This document shows positions 1 through 34,900 of a stretch of DNA of 64,000 nt, piece by piece. The position numbers and the translations under genes are program-made. The DNA is from Patagioenas fasciata. Its lineage: Eukaryota; Chordata; Aves; Columbiformes; Columbidae. How positions within the stretch are numbered: the first letter of the stretch is position 1; every line of letters starts with the position of its first letter. The stretch covers positions 151,155,104-151,219,103 of the forward strand of contig NC_092520.1 of assembly GCF_037038585.1 (NCBI RefSeq), read 5' to 3'. A model generated the notes under the pieces. The model did no database searches and was not told the DNA's origin. It saw nothing but the letters and a program-made list of their open reading frames with translations.

Positions 1-22961
<22,961 letters not shown>

Positions 22962-23538
22962 TTGCCAGGGCTGGAAGCGATGCTGGTTTTTTATTTGTTT
23001 CAATGTTCCTAATGGGTTTGTTTCAGAAGTGCCTCACTGTTCTCGTGACCTGGAGTAACCGGAACAGCGTTCTTCATTCATTTCTGTTGGGACGAGTCGC
23101 AGAGTTGGGTGGTGTAAGAAAGCTTTTCAGGAGCGGATAGAACCCCAGCACGTGTCCATGAAGGAAGAGTGAGGAGGAGGAAGAGGAGGAGGAGAGCCAG
23201 CTCCCTCTTTTTTTCAGTCCCTGCACAAGGAATGACGGCTGCCTCCCGAGTGTGAAGGGGAACCTCAGCCTCCCGCCGACAGCCCTAGCCAAAAGGACCC
23301 TGCCTCAAACGGGTGTCTTTCGACTTTGCTTGTAAAAAAATCATTTTGCACATATTCTGTATGAGCCTCACCGTCTCCATAAAGCCAAGGCCCTCTGACG
23401 CGGGAGGAGAGGAGGACTTCTGCTCTGGATTCCCGCATCGCCCAGGGAAGGAGGAAGCAGAAGCCCCAGGACGCCCGCGGGGCAGGTGTCGGCGCTGCCC
23501 ATCCCTGCCTAGACTCCCAGGCAAGCGGTCTCTGCCAA

Positions 23539-23703
23539 CCAATCTGAGCTAAGGCAGCAACTCCTGCCAGCCAATCAGAGCTCGAGCAGTCACTTTCCAG
23601 CCAATCTGAGCTCAGGCAGTCTCCTGCTGACCAATCGGAGCTCAGATAGCTGGCCATGCCAGCCAATGGGAGAGTGAGGAGCAGGCTCTGTGGCGGGGCT
23701 GAG
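23539..23703 (+). promoter_or_regulatory. Array of five CCAAT boxes plus GC box
   Basis: CCAAT starts at 23539, 23571, 23601, 23631 and 23663: spacings 32, 30, 30 and 32 bp, close to three helical turns. Four copies share the context CCAATC(T/A/G)GAGCT and a following (a)ggcag, so this is a tandem array of about 31-bp units; the last copy is divergent (CCAATGGGAG). One unit is a full CCAATCAG NF-Y consensus. A GC box (ggcgggg) follows at 23692. All boxes point the same way. The layout is that of a TATA-less NF-Y promoter, but it lies inside the CACNA1C 3' UTR. Function is inference only. Confidence 0.6.
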
Positions 23704-23793
23704 CAACCTGCCCTGCACTTGCTGAAATGGTGGTGGGCTTGCGTAGATCTCTCCTTGTTTTGCAGTTTGATATTTTCTTGAAAGCATGTTTGA

Positions 23794-23829
23794 TTTTTTT
23801 TTTTTTTTATTTTTTTTTTTTTTTTTTTT
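23794..23829. repeat. Poly(T) tract, 35 T of 36
   Basis: Interrupted by one A at 23809. It lies in the CACNA1C 3' UTR, about 90 bp downstream of the CCAAT array. Confidence 0.95.
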
Positions 23830-24423
23830 GGAGGGAGAAGGGAGTGTTTACAATGTTTTGTAATCACCTACCTTTTTGTTTTGGTTTATTTTCACCTTTG
23901 CAAATGTTAAATTGGTTTGACCATGCTGTATTATTTAAACTGTTTTATTTTTTCTCCATTGAAATTTGGTAGAAATATAATGATAGACGAGTTTTACCAA
24001 GCATTATGTACACCAAGAATTTGTAATTTTATTTGCTAGTAATTGAAACCTCCTTTTTTTGTTGTTGTTTTATAATTTAAAGATAGTAGGCGATGCACTT
24101 GATATAGTCTTGCACATTTGAGTGATTGATTTGGGTTCTTTATAGTGCTAAGTATATCTGCGAGTGTGGGAGCAATATGGAGTGAGTGTGCGTGTGGGTG
24201 TGTGTAACTGCATGCAGTTCTCCACATCCTGGTTTGGGCTGCAGGAGTTCTGTATCTGGGGCCATTTGAATGCAAAAACAAACCACTGTCTCTGCTTTTG
24301 AAAGAGGAATCAGTAACTCTTTGCATTTTCTGTTCCACAAGATATGCAAAAACAATGCAATAATATTAATTTTAAAAATATAATTGTAAGTTGTGTTGGC
24401 ATTAAAACTGTATAGAAAAAATT

Positions 24424-24450
24424 GGGGGGGGGAACAAAAAAAAAAAAAAA
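24424..24450. repeat. G9 and A15 homopolymer runs
   Basis: Nine G then aac and fifteen A within the 3' UTR. Simple sequence with no further meaning seen. Confidence 0.9.
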
Positions 24451-24633
24451 CACCAAACCAGAAGGCGTTACGCTTCGATATATTCCGTGTGATGTTTTAT
24501 TGCATTGATAATGTTTCTGTTGAAGAAACCGTTATACTTGAATTCAGGTCAGTTTCAGTATTTTCCAAATATTTTTTTAAAATGAATTGCAATTGTGCCA
24601 AGCAAAGATAATGAATTAAATTAAATTTGTTTT

Positions 24634-24677
24634 TAAAAAAGAGGAAAAAAATAGAAAAAAAAAAAAAGAAAAAAATA
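24634..24677. repeat. A-rich tract
   Basis: Mostly A with scattered G and T in the CACNA1C 3' UTR. Confidence 0.85.
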
Positions 24678-27238
24678 ATCACTTCTTGTATATTTTGCTG
24701 CATGTCAAGTGAATCATTTCGTATTTGGAATGTGCCAAGCTTTATCTTTGAACTTTTAAGTGCTTTTCTACGTGTGGTTGGGGAAAGGGGTACTATTTTT
24801 TTTTTCCTTTTTTAATTTGTACAATGAACAAAGTGTACCTGGTGTAAGTAACTATTCTGCAATCCACTGACAGGTTGAACGTTACTGATTTTGCATATCT
24901 TGTGTTCATTTTTGTTCTTCTTCACTCCCTTTAAACACGCACGATGACTTTATTGGTAGAGAATCTTTTTTCCCGAGAGCGGGACATTTTATTCAGGCTT
25001 TGTTCCCTTTCCTTTTGTTCAGTTTCTCCGAAGGTCTCATCCTACTTGAGGGTGGCAAGACCCCCGAGCCTATTTGGCAGATCCATCCTACATATTCAGC
25101 TGGCACCAGCAATTCAAGGAGCAAGGGAAATTAAATCTTCTTTTGAATTTATTTTATGAAATAGTTAACCCTGATTGATCATAAGAGGATCCTGGGATAA
25201 GCAAAGGCAAGAGACAGAACTGTTAGCAAAGTAAAGTTATTAGACTCTAGTCTGGACTGAAAGCAGAGGGCAGGTGAGGGAGGGAGCTCTGGATCATTGC
25301 TTAGGAAAATTGCTGCAGTCTGGTCGAGATGAAGATGTTACCTTACTTTCTTGTGTTCCTGTGCATGGCCTAATCCCTATTCCCAGCCTTTAGTGGATGG
25401 GTCAGATTCTAAGTCACAAAACATCTGATGGCACAGCATGTCCCAGCTGTATTTCCCTCAACAGAGTGTGAACCTCTGTTGACTTTCCCCACACCAATAG
25501 ATGGCCCCAACCTGTGAGAGAAGCTGAAAAACCAGGCAGGTATTGTTAGATTTTATGCAACGGATTTTTGTCTAGACTGCTGCTGTTTTTTCTCCCTTCT
25601 CAAGATGCTTCACAAACTTGCAGATCAGTGCTGAGCTACGAGGTGTGATCTGACTCAGAGCTAAAGTTTCATTCAAATATTGAGCTTCTGCAGCTGGCTG
25701 AGAACATCATTTATCGCATATGTTGATTACACTATTTTTGTAATGCCCTCATTTTCCTTCTCAATTCTCTGGGGCACAAAGCAGAAATAGCAAAGGATAT
25801 TTTTGACAGTGCACTTTTTTCTGTGGCATTTTGAACCGGCCAGTAGCAGCTCAAGATACCTGGTAAACAAATCCTTCTAAACTAGGGAAATATTAATCAA
25901 TTTATACAACCATCTGGCATCGGAGTCCTAATTCAGGACTTCCCTGGAGAAAGTAACCAGCTGATGTCAGTGAGTCTCATTCTTTCCATCCCTCATGAAT
26001 GTACCGAGGTGGGCACCCAAGCGCATCTCCCTTTGAGAATTGGCTGTAGGTAGTACTCAAGTGCTCCAAAGCTACTTGAAAGGAAATAATGCTGTGCCCA
26101 GCTGCTCCTGAAAACTAAATCAGTGCAAGGGCTCCCTATCTCATCTTCTTCCACTAGAAAGTCCATCTGACCCTCCCAATGGGAGACAGAGGTCTTCTCT
26201 GCTCCTGAGAAACAAGGTACTGATCTAAATTAGTGGTGGCAATGGGCGGTTTGGATGCTTGACAGTGCATGACATCTTTTAGGATTTTTCTTGATGGGAA
26301 GGAAAATGGTGGAAAGGATTGTGCCCCACATGTTCCGGGTGAAACCTGTGACTCCTTTGGGGGTCAGAGCCTACAATGACCACAGGAAGTCTTGCTCTCT
26401 GCTGGAAGACCCCTTTAGGTCCCGCAGAGTGACAAACACATGGCTAACAGAGAATGCAGATGACTTCTGTGTTTTGAGGGGCAGGCGTTGAATTTAGTAA
26501 TTGCTGATGCCAGCTGTCCAAATTTCTCTTTCTGGGGAGGGCAGCATATTTTATTTTTCATTTGAGGTACTTCAAATGTGCACATTGTGACAGGCCTGAG
26601 CAAAGAGCTACTGGCTCCTTCAGGTGAGTTGGAGTCTGGGGGACGATGGGAAGGTGGGGGCAGGTTTAATTCCTGGACTGTCCTTCTTTCCCTGTGTATG
26701 GGAGTGGATGGTGGGTACAATCACTGCGCTGTGGATGCAAGCTTTGAAGCAACTGATGGCTGAGGAGTGGCATGGAAGGAATGGGGAAAGCAATCTGCTG
26801 TTCACCACTGGGCATCTCTGACTTGCAAGAGTAAACTGCAGACTAAAGACATTTCTTATAAAACAACAAACCTCCTCCTTGTATCACTCCTGCTCATTAT
26901 TCCAGGCAGTACTGGGCCAGCCACACCAGGTGCATTTCTTTTTTCCTTCCTTATTTCTGTGTGGCTGATGTGACGGGGAAGAAAGTGGAACTTATGATCC
27001 AGAGCTGGAGTTGCGTTACCCACAGACCTTTTCTGCATCATCTGCCTCTTCAGCTGGACACGTGAACGATGATGGTGTAGATGCTGCTGCTACTGTATGG
27101 GTCCCGCCTGTTTTTGTACCCTGCCCACCACACCCCAGCGCGGAGGGACAGCCAGAGAGGCACCATGTACAGAATCGCATCTATTTCTGCTTTGTTTTCT
27201 GACTCAGAACCCTGCCCCCAATGACTACAACAATGACG

Positions 27239-27260
27239 ACAACAACAACAACAACAACAA
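27239..27260. repeat. (AAC)n microsatellite
   Basis: About seven AAC units following gacgac, running into A7. In the CACNA1C 3' UTR. Confidence 0.95.
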
Positions 27261-28256
27261 AAAAAGGGCAAATGCATTTTTTACATTTCTTGATAATTTC
27301 CAAAGCAATGTATCATTGCTTTCTTTAGACTGACGCCAATATAACAGTTGTATGGGTCTCAGCCAGGCTCCTGTGTCTTTTCTGCCTGATAGTTTCAGAT
27401 TGGTGTATGAAATGTATGCGCGTTTGCACACAGACACAATCATAAGAGGTGACGGCAGCACCAGCCCGTGGGGTTGTTCACCTGCGTCACAGATGAAGTT
27501 GAAGGCCTTGCTTCACGTGTATAGGTGAGAAACCCCAACCCGTCAGTCCAGTGAGCTGAAGTGAAGCAACCCTACTGGGACAGAACCCAGCATCTGAAGA
27601 TACACACATGGTCTCGTTGCAACTGTCCCCATGACAGGGGCAGCATGGGGGAGAGGAACACTAAACAGGGAATCTGGAGCACAACGAAGGTGATAAAACA
27701 AGGAAAATCCATTCAGGAGCTTCTGATAGCAGTGAGATTTTATCAGTTCCCACAATGAAAATTCTAGTGCATATAAAGAAAATACTAAAGGCTGTCAGAA
27801 GCCCCAGTTCCCATCTTGCTAACAAGAGGATGGAGGGCAGTAGAGGCCAAGGAGATTGTATTCATGCCGAGAATGTTGAAAACAGATCTGGGCCCAGAAA
27901 AATTTGATTATATCTTTCCTCCATTAATTTTCTTCTCCAAAGAAGCCTCAAGAAATATAAATTTAAATAGCTGCACAGAGTTTCTTTTATTCTTCTTTTA
28001 AATGCTGTGAAGTTTTAAAAGTTTTATTCTGGGTTAGGAAACCTTGGGATCCAAAAGGTTTCCAGTGGGACCTCAGTCTGTAGTGCTTTGTTCTCTGTTG
28101 CTGCTTTGTTTCTGGACCGCTGAAACCCCTATGGCCTTGCTGCTACAGCACCCTGAGATGTGGCAGGTGAGGGCAGAAGCACAGAGGAGAGGTATGTCCT
28201 GTGCTGAAGACAGACTGGTCTCCAATTGCTTTCAGTAGCATCACACTGGAATGAAA

Positions 28257-28280
28257 AAACAAACAAACAAACAAACAAAC
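28257..28280. repeat. (AAAC)6 microsatellite
   Basis: Six uninterrupted AAAC units in the CACNA1C 3' UTR. Confidence 0.95.
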
Positions 28281-29278
28281 CAAACCGTTTTCTGACACAA
28301 ACTTTAGTGTTCTAGTTAAATCCTCCATTCTACCCCTGCCCCTTGCAGGGAACTTGACTGAACTGTTAACACTTGAGCATTAAAAAATAGGTCTTCTTTA
28401 GGGGCACAGGGTTTGACTAAGTTGCTAAATGTGGGCATCTACTGCCACTTGAGATACCCTACAGCACTCTGCCCAGCCAGCAGCAGCTGGTCCAGAAAGA
28501 CACAGCTCTTCCCCAGGGCTGGTGTCACAGCTTCCAGCCTCAGGTGGATGGCAGAGACCTCAGGTGGCAGGAGACAATGAGGCAACTTAATCAAGTCCCT
28601 GTCTAAAGGGCTAATTGAGAGAAGCAGCACCAATGACTGATGTAATAAGGGAATCTTCATTAAGCATTACCAAGGGCTTAGATAGGCACCATCAGGAGAT
28701 CATCTCCATGCTCCCATGCTGTTGTTTTTCTACCCCACATCACCCAGACAGCCTCTGCTCCCGCAGCCTGAAGTTCAGGGTGGTCTGCCCAGCCTTGAAG
28801 TTAGGCCAGGGTTAGCGGCTGCATCCCAGGCCCAGCACAGCAGGGGCAAGCCCAGGCAAGAGCAGGCATCACTCCACCCACAACAGATTTTTTTCTGCCA
28901 GCATTCAAACAGCCCCTTTCCAAAGCATTTTCCTATTTAAGACAGTCCCACAAACTCTGACACCACTCATTAGCCTCACAGTTCAGATGATGAAATCCCT
29001 GTATTTTTCTGCTCCATTTTGCCCAGCCAGGCAAAATGAAAGCTCTTTCCCAAACAGGTTGTAATGCTTTTAGTATTTTAAGCATCCTAAGCCAGTCTGC
29101 TCCCATCTCAAGCACCTAGGTAGGCTGGCAGCCAATACTACCTATACATCATCAACCTTATGATCGCTCATAGAAGTGATTGGTTCAGGCTTATTCAGTC
29201 TCGACAGTTTGAATGTGGGATGATTTCAGAGGAGGAGGAGTGAGATTGTAAATATCTCTTTAACAAACATTGCTGCAT

Positions 29279-29298
29279 CACACACACACACACACACA
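29279..29298. repeat. (CA)10 microsatellite
   Basis: Ten uninterrupted CA units in the CACNA1C 3' UTR. Confidence 0.95.
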
Positions 29299-30128
29299 AA
29301 AGGGGGAGATACTTTTAAAACTGCCTTAAAAAATCAATTCTGAATGATGAAATCTCCCTCCAAATGATTGCTGCTCAACAGAGCAAGGGGTAAGTTGCTT
29401 TGGGTGAATTCTGGCAAGAAGGTGTCAGAATCTAATCCAGTTTCAGGAATGAAAGTGTTATTTAGGAGCTGATCTCTCAGTCTGAATTCTCATCAGCGCC
29501 AACGACTGAGCACTGCAGGATCAAAACTGTTTAAGTTTGGGGAGGTAGAGGTTCTGATCTGTATCTGCACAGTTTGGGTCTGGCCCAGCAAGGTACTGCA
29601 CACCTGTGTTTCCCAGTGACTTCAGGGAAGATGGGGTTCCTCAGCACCTCTTAAGTTCAGGCCCTGGAGCACCATTTCCTGCTCCTGCTCTCATCAGCTA
29701 TAAATGTTGATAAATATAAGTGTTTTGCCTTCATTTGAATTGCCCAGAGCTGTAAAATGACCTCTCTCAAGTATAAATCAGTCCAGATATGAACCTCCTC
29801 TCCCACTCTTCCCTGCCCATCCTCCCTTGCAACTCCGCCCAAGCCCTTCCCCGTCTCAATTCTTTACCTCCTTCCACAATTTTATATCTAGTTTTCATGA
29901 ACCCACAGAAATGCTTTTGTAAATAATGCTGTACAGTTTGTAACCGTCATGTAAGCCTGTCATCAGTGCCAGAGTCCGTCTTGCCCTCTCGCACGTTTTA
30001 AAATCAACAGAGGAAAGTTAGAGCGAATGGCCCGCCAGTGAGCTATAGGGTCATCTCTGTGTGGGACAAATGTATATTCCTGTAAGATTGCATTTTTATC
30101 TAAGGAATGATGTTATTTTAAAATTGCT

Positions 30129-30134
30129 AATAAA
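30129..30134 (+). terminator. CACNA1C: Polyadenylation signal AATAAA, likely distal CACNA1C end
   Basis: AATAAA in an AU-rich context, followed 20-50 bases later by a T/G-rich stretch (agatttgtttaatattgtaag), the usual order for cleavage. Another AATAAA lies at 30555-30560 with a weaker downstream context. Confidence 0.55.
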
Positions 30135-30155
30135 TTTCTAAACAATGTCCAGATT

Positions 30156-31559
30156 TGTTTAATATTGTAAGTGGTATCAGAACTCCTTTGACATTGCTCC
30201 CTTCCCTCAGCAGTGGCTGAAAAATAAGACAGTTTCCTGCAGACCCTTATTTCCCTTCACCAGTCTCATCACTGCCGTTCATTGGCTCTCTTGTGTATTT
30301 AAGGACCTGCAGAACAATCTTGGACAGTCACAGCCTGCCCCGTTAAAGAGTAACTTGCGAAATCCAACCACGCTTTGTACTGTTGTCACTACAGAAATTC
30401 TGCCATGTCATGATGTCCAAAGTGTGACTCATGCCTAACCACACAGAACATTTTCTCCATAGGATTCTTCTTTATTTTTTTTTTTTACCAAGCATATGCA
30501 TCAAAATATGACTGCCCACAGCCTAAATACGGTGTACTTGTTACATACATAAGCAATAAAGCTAATGGGACAATAATAAGTAACATACCACACATTTACT
30601 TCAATCAAATTTATTCTGTTGTGTTTATCAAGCAATTACACTGCAGTGCCAGCTGAGCACTGTATTTCCTGTTGCAGCACTATAAATCATAGTGTACTCC
30701 AAGTGTGTTGGTATAACGGTGAGCAAAATAGAGTCTAAAGAAAAAAAATTTTTTTTTTTTCAGTTATGTGTGTATATTTTTTTTTCCTGCCTTGCATGCA
30801 GATGTGAGAACTGCAGGCTTTGCTGCCGCTATCACTTAGTGGTGTCACAAAATGGCAAAACCCAGGAGGTGATTAAAACCTGTGGATGTCATCAGCGTGT
30901 GAGACCGATCACCAGATACTTCATTATCTCCAGACTCAGACCAACCCTCAGTTGAACATTTGTCGCCACAAAACCGTCTGAAACTGTCATGCTCTCAGCT
31001 GTCAGTCAAAGACCAGCAAGCGGTCCAGTTTTGCTCATAACCTCACTGAGCGGGAAACCTGGCCGAGCTCTCCCAGGCCGGGCTACGGCTTTTTGTGAAA
31101 ATCATGACGTGAAAACCACAGGGGGAAAAAAAAAAAAACAACACAGGTGAAAGCTGGTTGTGGGTGTCCTGCAGTGCAAAGAACAGTGTGAAACCTGTGA
31201 GACAGCTGAAATGTGGTGAGCATCAGGAACGAGCAAAAGGTTTGCACAGCCTCCTGTGCATTAGATGCATTTAGAATAGGCCCCCAACAGGGAAAATACG
31301 GTATAGACCTATAATGCTTTTTATTGGGTAGTTGCAGACGGCTGCTGCTGCTGTTGATTTTTAATACTTATGGTATTTACCCAAACGAGAGAGCACACTG
31401 GGGAAGACAAGCATGCAGATCTGGAGCACCCCTTCGCACACTGCTGAATGCAGAGACAAATCCCGGGTAAAACCAGGTTGGGCTCCTTGACCCCGACCTC
31501 TGCCCACAAAGCAGCCTCTAGCGGGGCTGCAGCCTCTAGCAGGGCCGCAACCATCGGGA
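30156..31559. other. Intergenic, CACNA1C to IL17RA
   Basis: About 1.4 kb with no recognised gene. It contains a second AATAAA at 30555 and a Cys-rich open stretch at 30803-30955 behind a pyrimidine tract ending gcatgcag (see findings), plus a short A-run near 31126. It presumably holds distal regulatory sequence for IL17RA. Confidence 0.6.
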
Positions 31560-31804
31560 CTCACTCGGGCTTCACAACAACCTGAACCGGGCGGAGGAGG
31601 ATGAGGCGGCTGCCGCCTGCCCGCTCCTCACTGCCGCACCCCCCCCCTCACAAAACAACGGGCGCAACGGCCCGTTGTGGTCGGGGAAATCCTGCCCACT
31701 GCCCCGCCTCAGTCCCGCCCCGGCTCCTCCTCAGGTGAGGGCGGGCACCGCCCCGCGCCCAGGTCGGAGCCCGGAAGCCCCGAGGCCCTGGTGGTGGCAG
31801 GGTC
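31560..31804 (+). promoter_or_regulatory. IL17RA: IL17RA CpG-rich promoter and 5' UTR region
   Basis: GC content and CpG density rise sharply from about 31560 and stay high to about 32480, spanning the first exon. GC-box-like cccgccc is at about 31713-31720, with more CCGCCC nearby; no TATA box is evident. The transcription start cannot be fixed from sequence. Confidence 0.6.
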
Positions 31805-31933
31805 ATGGCGGGCGCGGGGCCGCGGCGGTTGCTTCTGCCCCTGCTGCTCCTTCTCGTCTTCTCTGCCTCGCCCACCGCCGCGGCCCTGCGGCTGCTGCTG
31901 GGCGCCGCGCCGCCCTTCACCTGCTCCCAGCCG
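31805..31933 (+). CDS. IL17RA: IL17RA exon 1: signal peptide
   Basis: 129 nt from the ATG to a gtaagc donor. Encodes 43 residues: hydrophobic leader, then [16 protein letters not shown], matching human LRLLDHRALVCSQP. Confidence 0.93.
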
Positions 31934-34900
31934 GTAAGCGCGGCGGCGTTGAGAGCAGCGGGAGTTCGGTGATCGCCGGCCGGGCGGCAAGTGCTGGAGC
32001 CGGGCACGGGGTTGGTGGCGTTCCCGCGGTGCCCGCAGCGAGCCGGGCCCGGCGGCAGGGCTGGGGAAGTGGGGGTTTCCCGCTTACTATGGTGTGCCGC
32101 GGGTCCCACGCGTGGCCGTCTCCGCGCGGCCTCGGACAGGGACGGGGAGCCGGCGGGACAGAGGCGGGGGGCGGCCAGAAAGTTGGGGTGAGGGAGCGGA
32201 TTCCCTGGTGGAGGGCCGGGGGTCAGCGTAGTCCCACTCGCCTGGGAAAGGGCTTGACGGGCGCGATGCCTCCGGCCGAGGCCTGGGACCGTCCCGCTCC
32301 CTCCCGGGCAGCAGCGTCCACAGACGGTCCCGGCGGGCAGAGCCGCTGTCCAGGGCGCTCTCGCTGGCGGCGAGCGCCGGTCCGAAGCGGCGTCTGGACG
32401 TGGGAAGGGACTGCCCGGGCAAGCAGGAGGTGACCGCGGACGGGACCCCTGCCCGGCTCTCAGCTGGCAGCGGGTGCCCTCGGCCGGTCCAAAGCCCGTG
32501 GCCGTTATGGCCCTGCTGGTCACCTCATCTTCACGTCCACGCTGCCTTGCTCAGTTAAGGACTGGTGATTGTTCTTGTAGGGGTTTAAGGAGCTTGGTTG
32601 TGGTTGGTGTGGACTGTGTGTATCAAAGCAACTGTACACAGTGCACAGCTGCATTCGTGTAACGCTAAACCAGAATTTTTCAGTACGGCAGAATCAGCCT
32701 GGCCGTGTGATGGCTGCCAGGAAATGCCTGTCACTGACATCTGTGAGGGGCCATGATTGGGGCTGAAAGTTCCTAAAACTGCATGAAAATTACTGAGCAG
32801 GATGTGAGTCTTTGCTAATAGCTGAGGTTGCTTAATGTCTTAAATGTTTTAACCTGTTCCTTCCAGCTAGGGGGTTTTGGGCAGGCAGCAGGGTGTCTCT
32901 GCTGAAGGAGTAGGTAAACAAACATTATGTGTACTTGAAATTTTGAAAAGGCAGGTTTTGGTTTCTTCTCCCTGCAAACCTAGTCAAAGAGGATATAGAC
33001 TGAGAGCTGCAGATGTGTTGTCTATATAAAAAGTGAATTAACCAACCTGAGCTAACTTTAGCAGACTGAAGTACAAACCCCTAGCTGGTGTCTCCCTGGG
33101 AATTTCGGGGGTTTGTTTCAGTTTTGTTTGGCGTTTTGTTTGGGGTTTTTTGTTTGTAGGGTGTTTTGGTTTTGTTTTTTTCATCTAAGATACATGCAAA
33201 GAGTGTGTGGAAGGGGGAGGAGATCTGTTTTTACTTTTTTATTTCTGTTAATAATAGCAGTGCATGCATGAACAGAATAATGGGCAGCTATCTTTTAAGC
33301 AGGAAAGTTTTACATGTCATGATGCATTCTCAGCAATCTAGCAAAGACAGTTAAACAAATGTAGCTATAGATGTATGTAAACCAAGATGTGTCCTTTGGG
33401 ATGAAAGCTTCTGTAATCTTTTCCTGCATGTGTTTCCTATTCTTTGTCTATTCTGTCTCCTTTTCTAATGTTTGACCGTATAATTACCCCTGTTTTACCT
33501 GATCTCTGCTCTGCTGCTTTCGCTCCTATTTTTAAAAATACCCCAAGAAAACAGTTCACTTCTGCAATTATACTTTAGGTTAGACATTGTGAAGTTACGA
33601 AATGCAAAATCTTGGTAAAGGGGAAAGAAGACGTTATAATATTGCTTAAGCATCTAACATAACTGTGAGTATCCCAAACATTGCTAGTCACACAGAGCTA
33701 GAGATCAATATAGCAGAGAGTTTCTGAGAGTCCTTGGATGCTTGGCTTTTTTTTTTAGCGAATGTGAACCACAGTAACTCAGTGAGTGTTTCACCAGTAC
33801 CTCACCAACTTTCACTGAGGAAATGTGTTACCCTGCACTCTGGGTGTGCTCATAGTTCAGTGAATGTGTAAGCCTGCTACTTTAGCCTTTTCTTTCGATA
33901 AGCTGTTTTCTAAAATGCAGGCAGGCTTAGAAAAATGAGTTGGCTTAAGCCTGTGAGCAGCCTTTTCAGAAGCAATTGTGAAGCTGCTGACACATATAGG
34001 AAAAAGTATCATCAACTGAAGTTATGACAGTTGAAAACGGTTTCCCCTTCTCTTTCTGGTGGTCACACTGTTTTCAGAGGATGATTCAGTAACCCTTCCA
34101 ATGAGTGACTGTTGTGTGGTTCAAAAGAGAAGCTGTTGCTGAGCAGGGTTGGTGAGACCCACTTCCTTTTTCTAACCCACTACACTCGTGCTGCTGTCCC
34201 TGGGCTTCAGAGTAGCTCACAGTGAGCAACAGCAGTTTTTTTCAGCATAACTCTCATGTGGCAGAGGCTGTTTTGAAGATGGAGTGATGGAGGGAAAGTG
34301 TCATACCGGTATCGGTAGACACCTGTAAGTTGCGAAAGTAAAACTAAATGCTCGTTAACAGCTTGTCGTATTAAAATGCCAACAAATGCACTTAATGGGC
34401 CTTATTCATCAGCACTCAATCAAACCTGCTCAGCTGAAAGACTGAATAGCACAGCTGCAAATCTAGTTCCTTCCAGTAGCTATTATTTGAATATGTCATC
34501 TGCAGGGAGGTGGAGTTCAGGATGACTTTTTTTCCATGCACAGGGGAAAAACATCCCACAGTTTAAATACCCATCTGGTTGTTCACCATCAAGTGTTTAA
34601 TCACTACATTGAGTCACTGGGCCGTAACTGTTACACTGCACAGCATGCCACAGTGTCCTGGAGGAATGCAGTGTTTATAACCCAGCCATCTTTAAGGGGC
34701 TGAATAGGTGTATGTGGTTTGGTCTTTGAAATTTGTCTTTCTAGCTTGATGGTTATTCACTACAAGTCTCTGGAGAAGATCTGATGTAACATCTCTTATG
34801 AAGATAAGCCATGGTGGTACATGTGAGGAAGACTCTTCCTGATCCTCCTTTACAAATGTGTTCATTTGGCCTTCCCTATTGACTGACTTTTCTCATTCCT

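Larger units (their letters stand above)
22962..30155 (+). other. CACNA1C: CACNA1C 3' UTR (inferred extent)
   Basis: No coding exon of any recognised gene is present between the CACNA1C stop and 30155. The stretch is AT-rich with poly(T), poly(A), (AAC)n, (AAAC)n and (CA)n tracts, and a GC-rich island around 23.2-23.7 kb holding the CCAAT array. The first strong polyadenylation signal in a good context is AATAAA at 30129-30134. Mammalian CACNA1C also has a UTR of several kilobases. Shorter isoforms ending earlier are possible; cleavage sites cannot be proved from sequence. Confidence 0.65.

Noticed and set aside
23265-23867. 200-codon open frame on the - strand
   Set aside because: It runs through the tandem CCAAT units and a poly(T) tract (read as poly-Lys), giving a repetitive SDWL pattern. 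There is no start context, family likeness or splice support.
26291-26491. 66-codon + strand frame in the CACNA1C 3' UTR
   Set aside because: Reads smoothly but has no family likeness, no splice context and lies deep in UTR sequence; most likely chance.
31648-32523. 291-codon - strand and 252-codon + strand frames around IL17RA exon 1
   Set aside because: CpG-island artefacts rich in Arg, Pro, Gly and Ala. The real coding part here is the short exon with signal peptide at 31805-31933.
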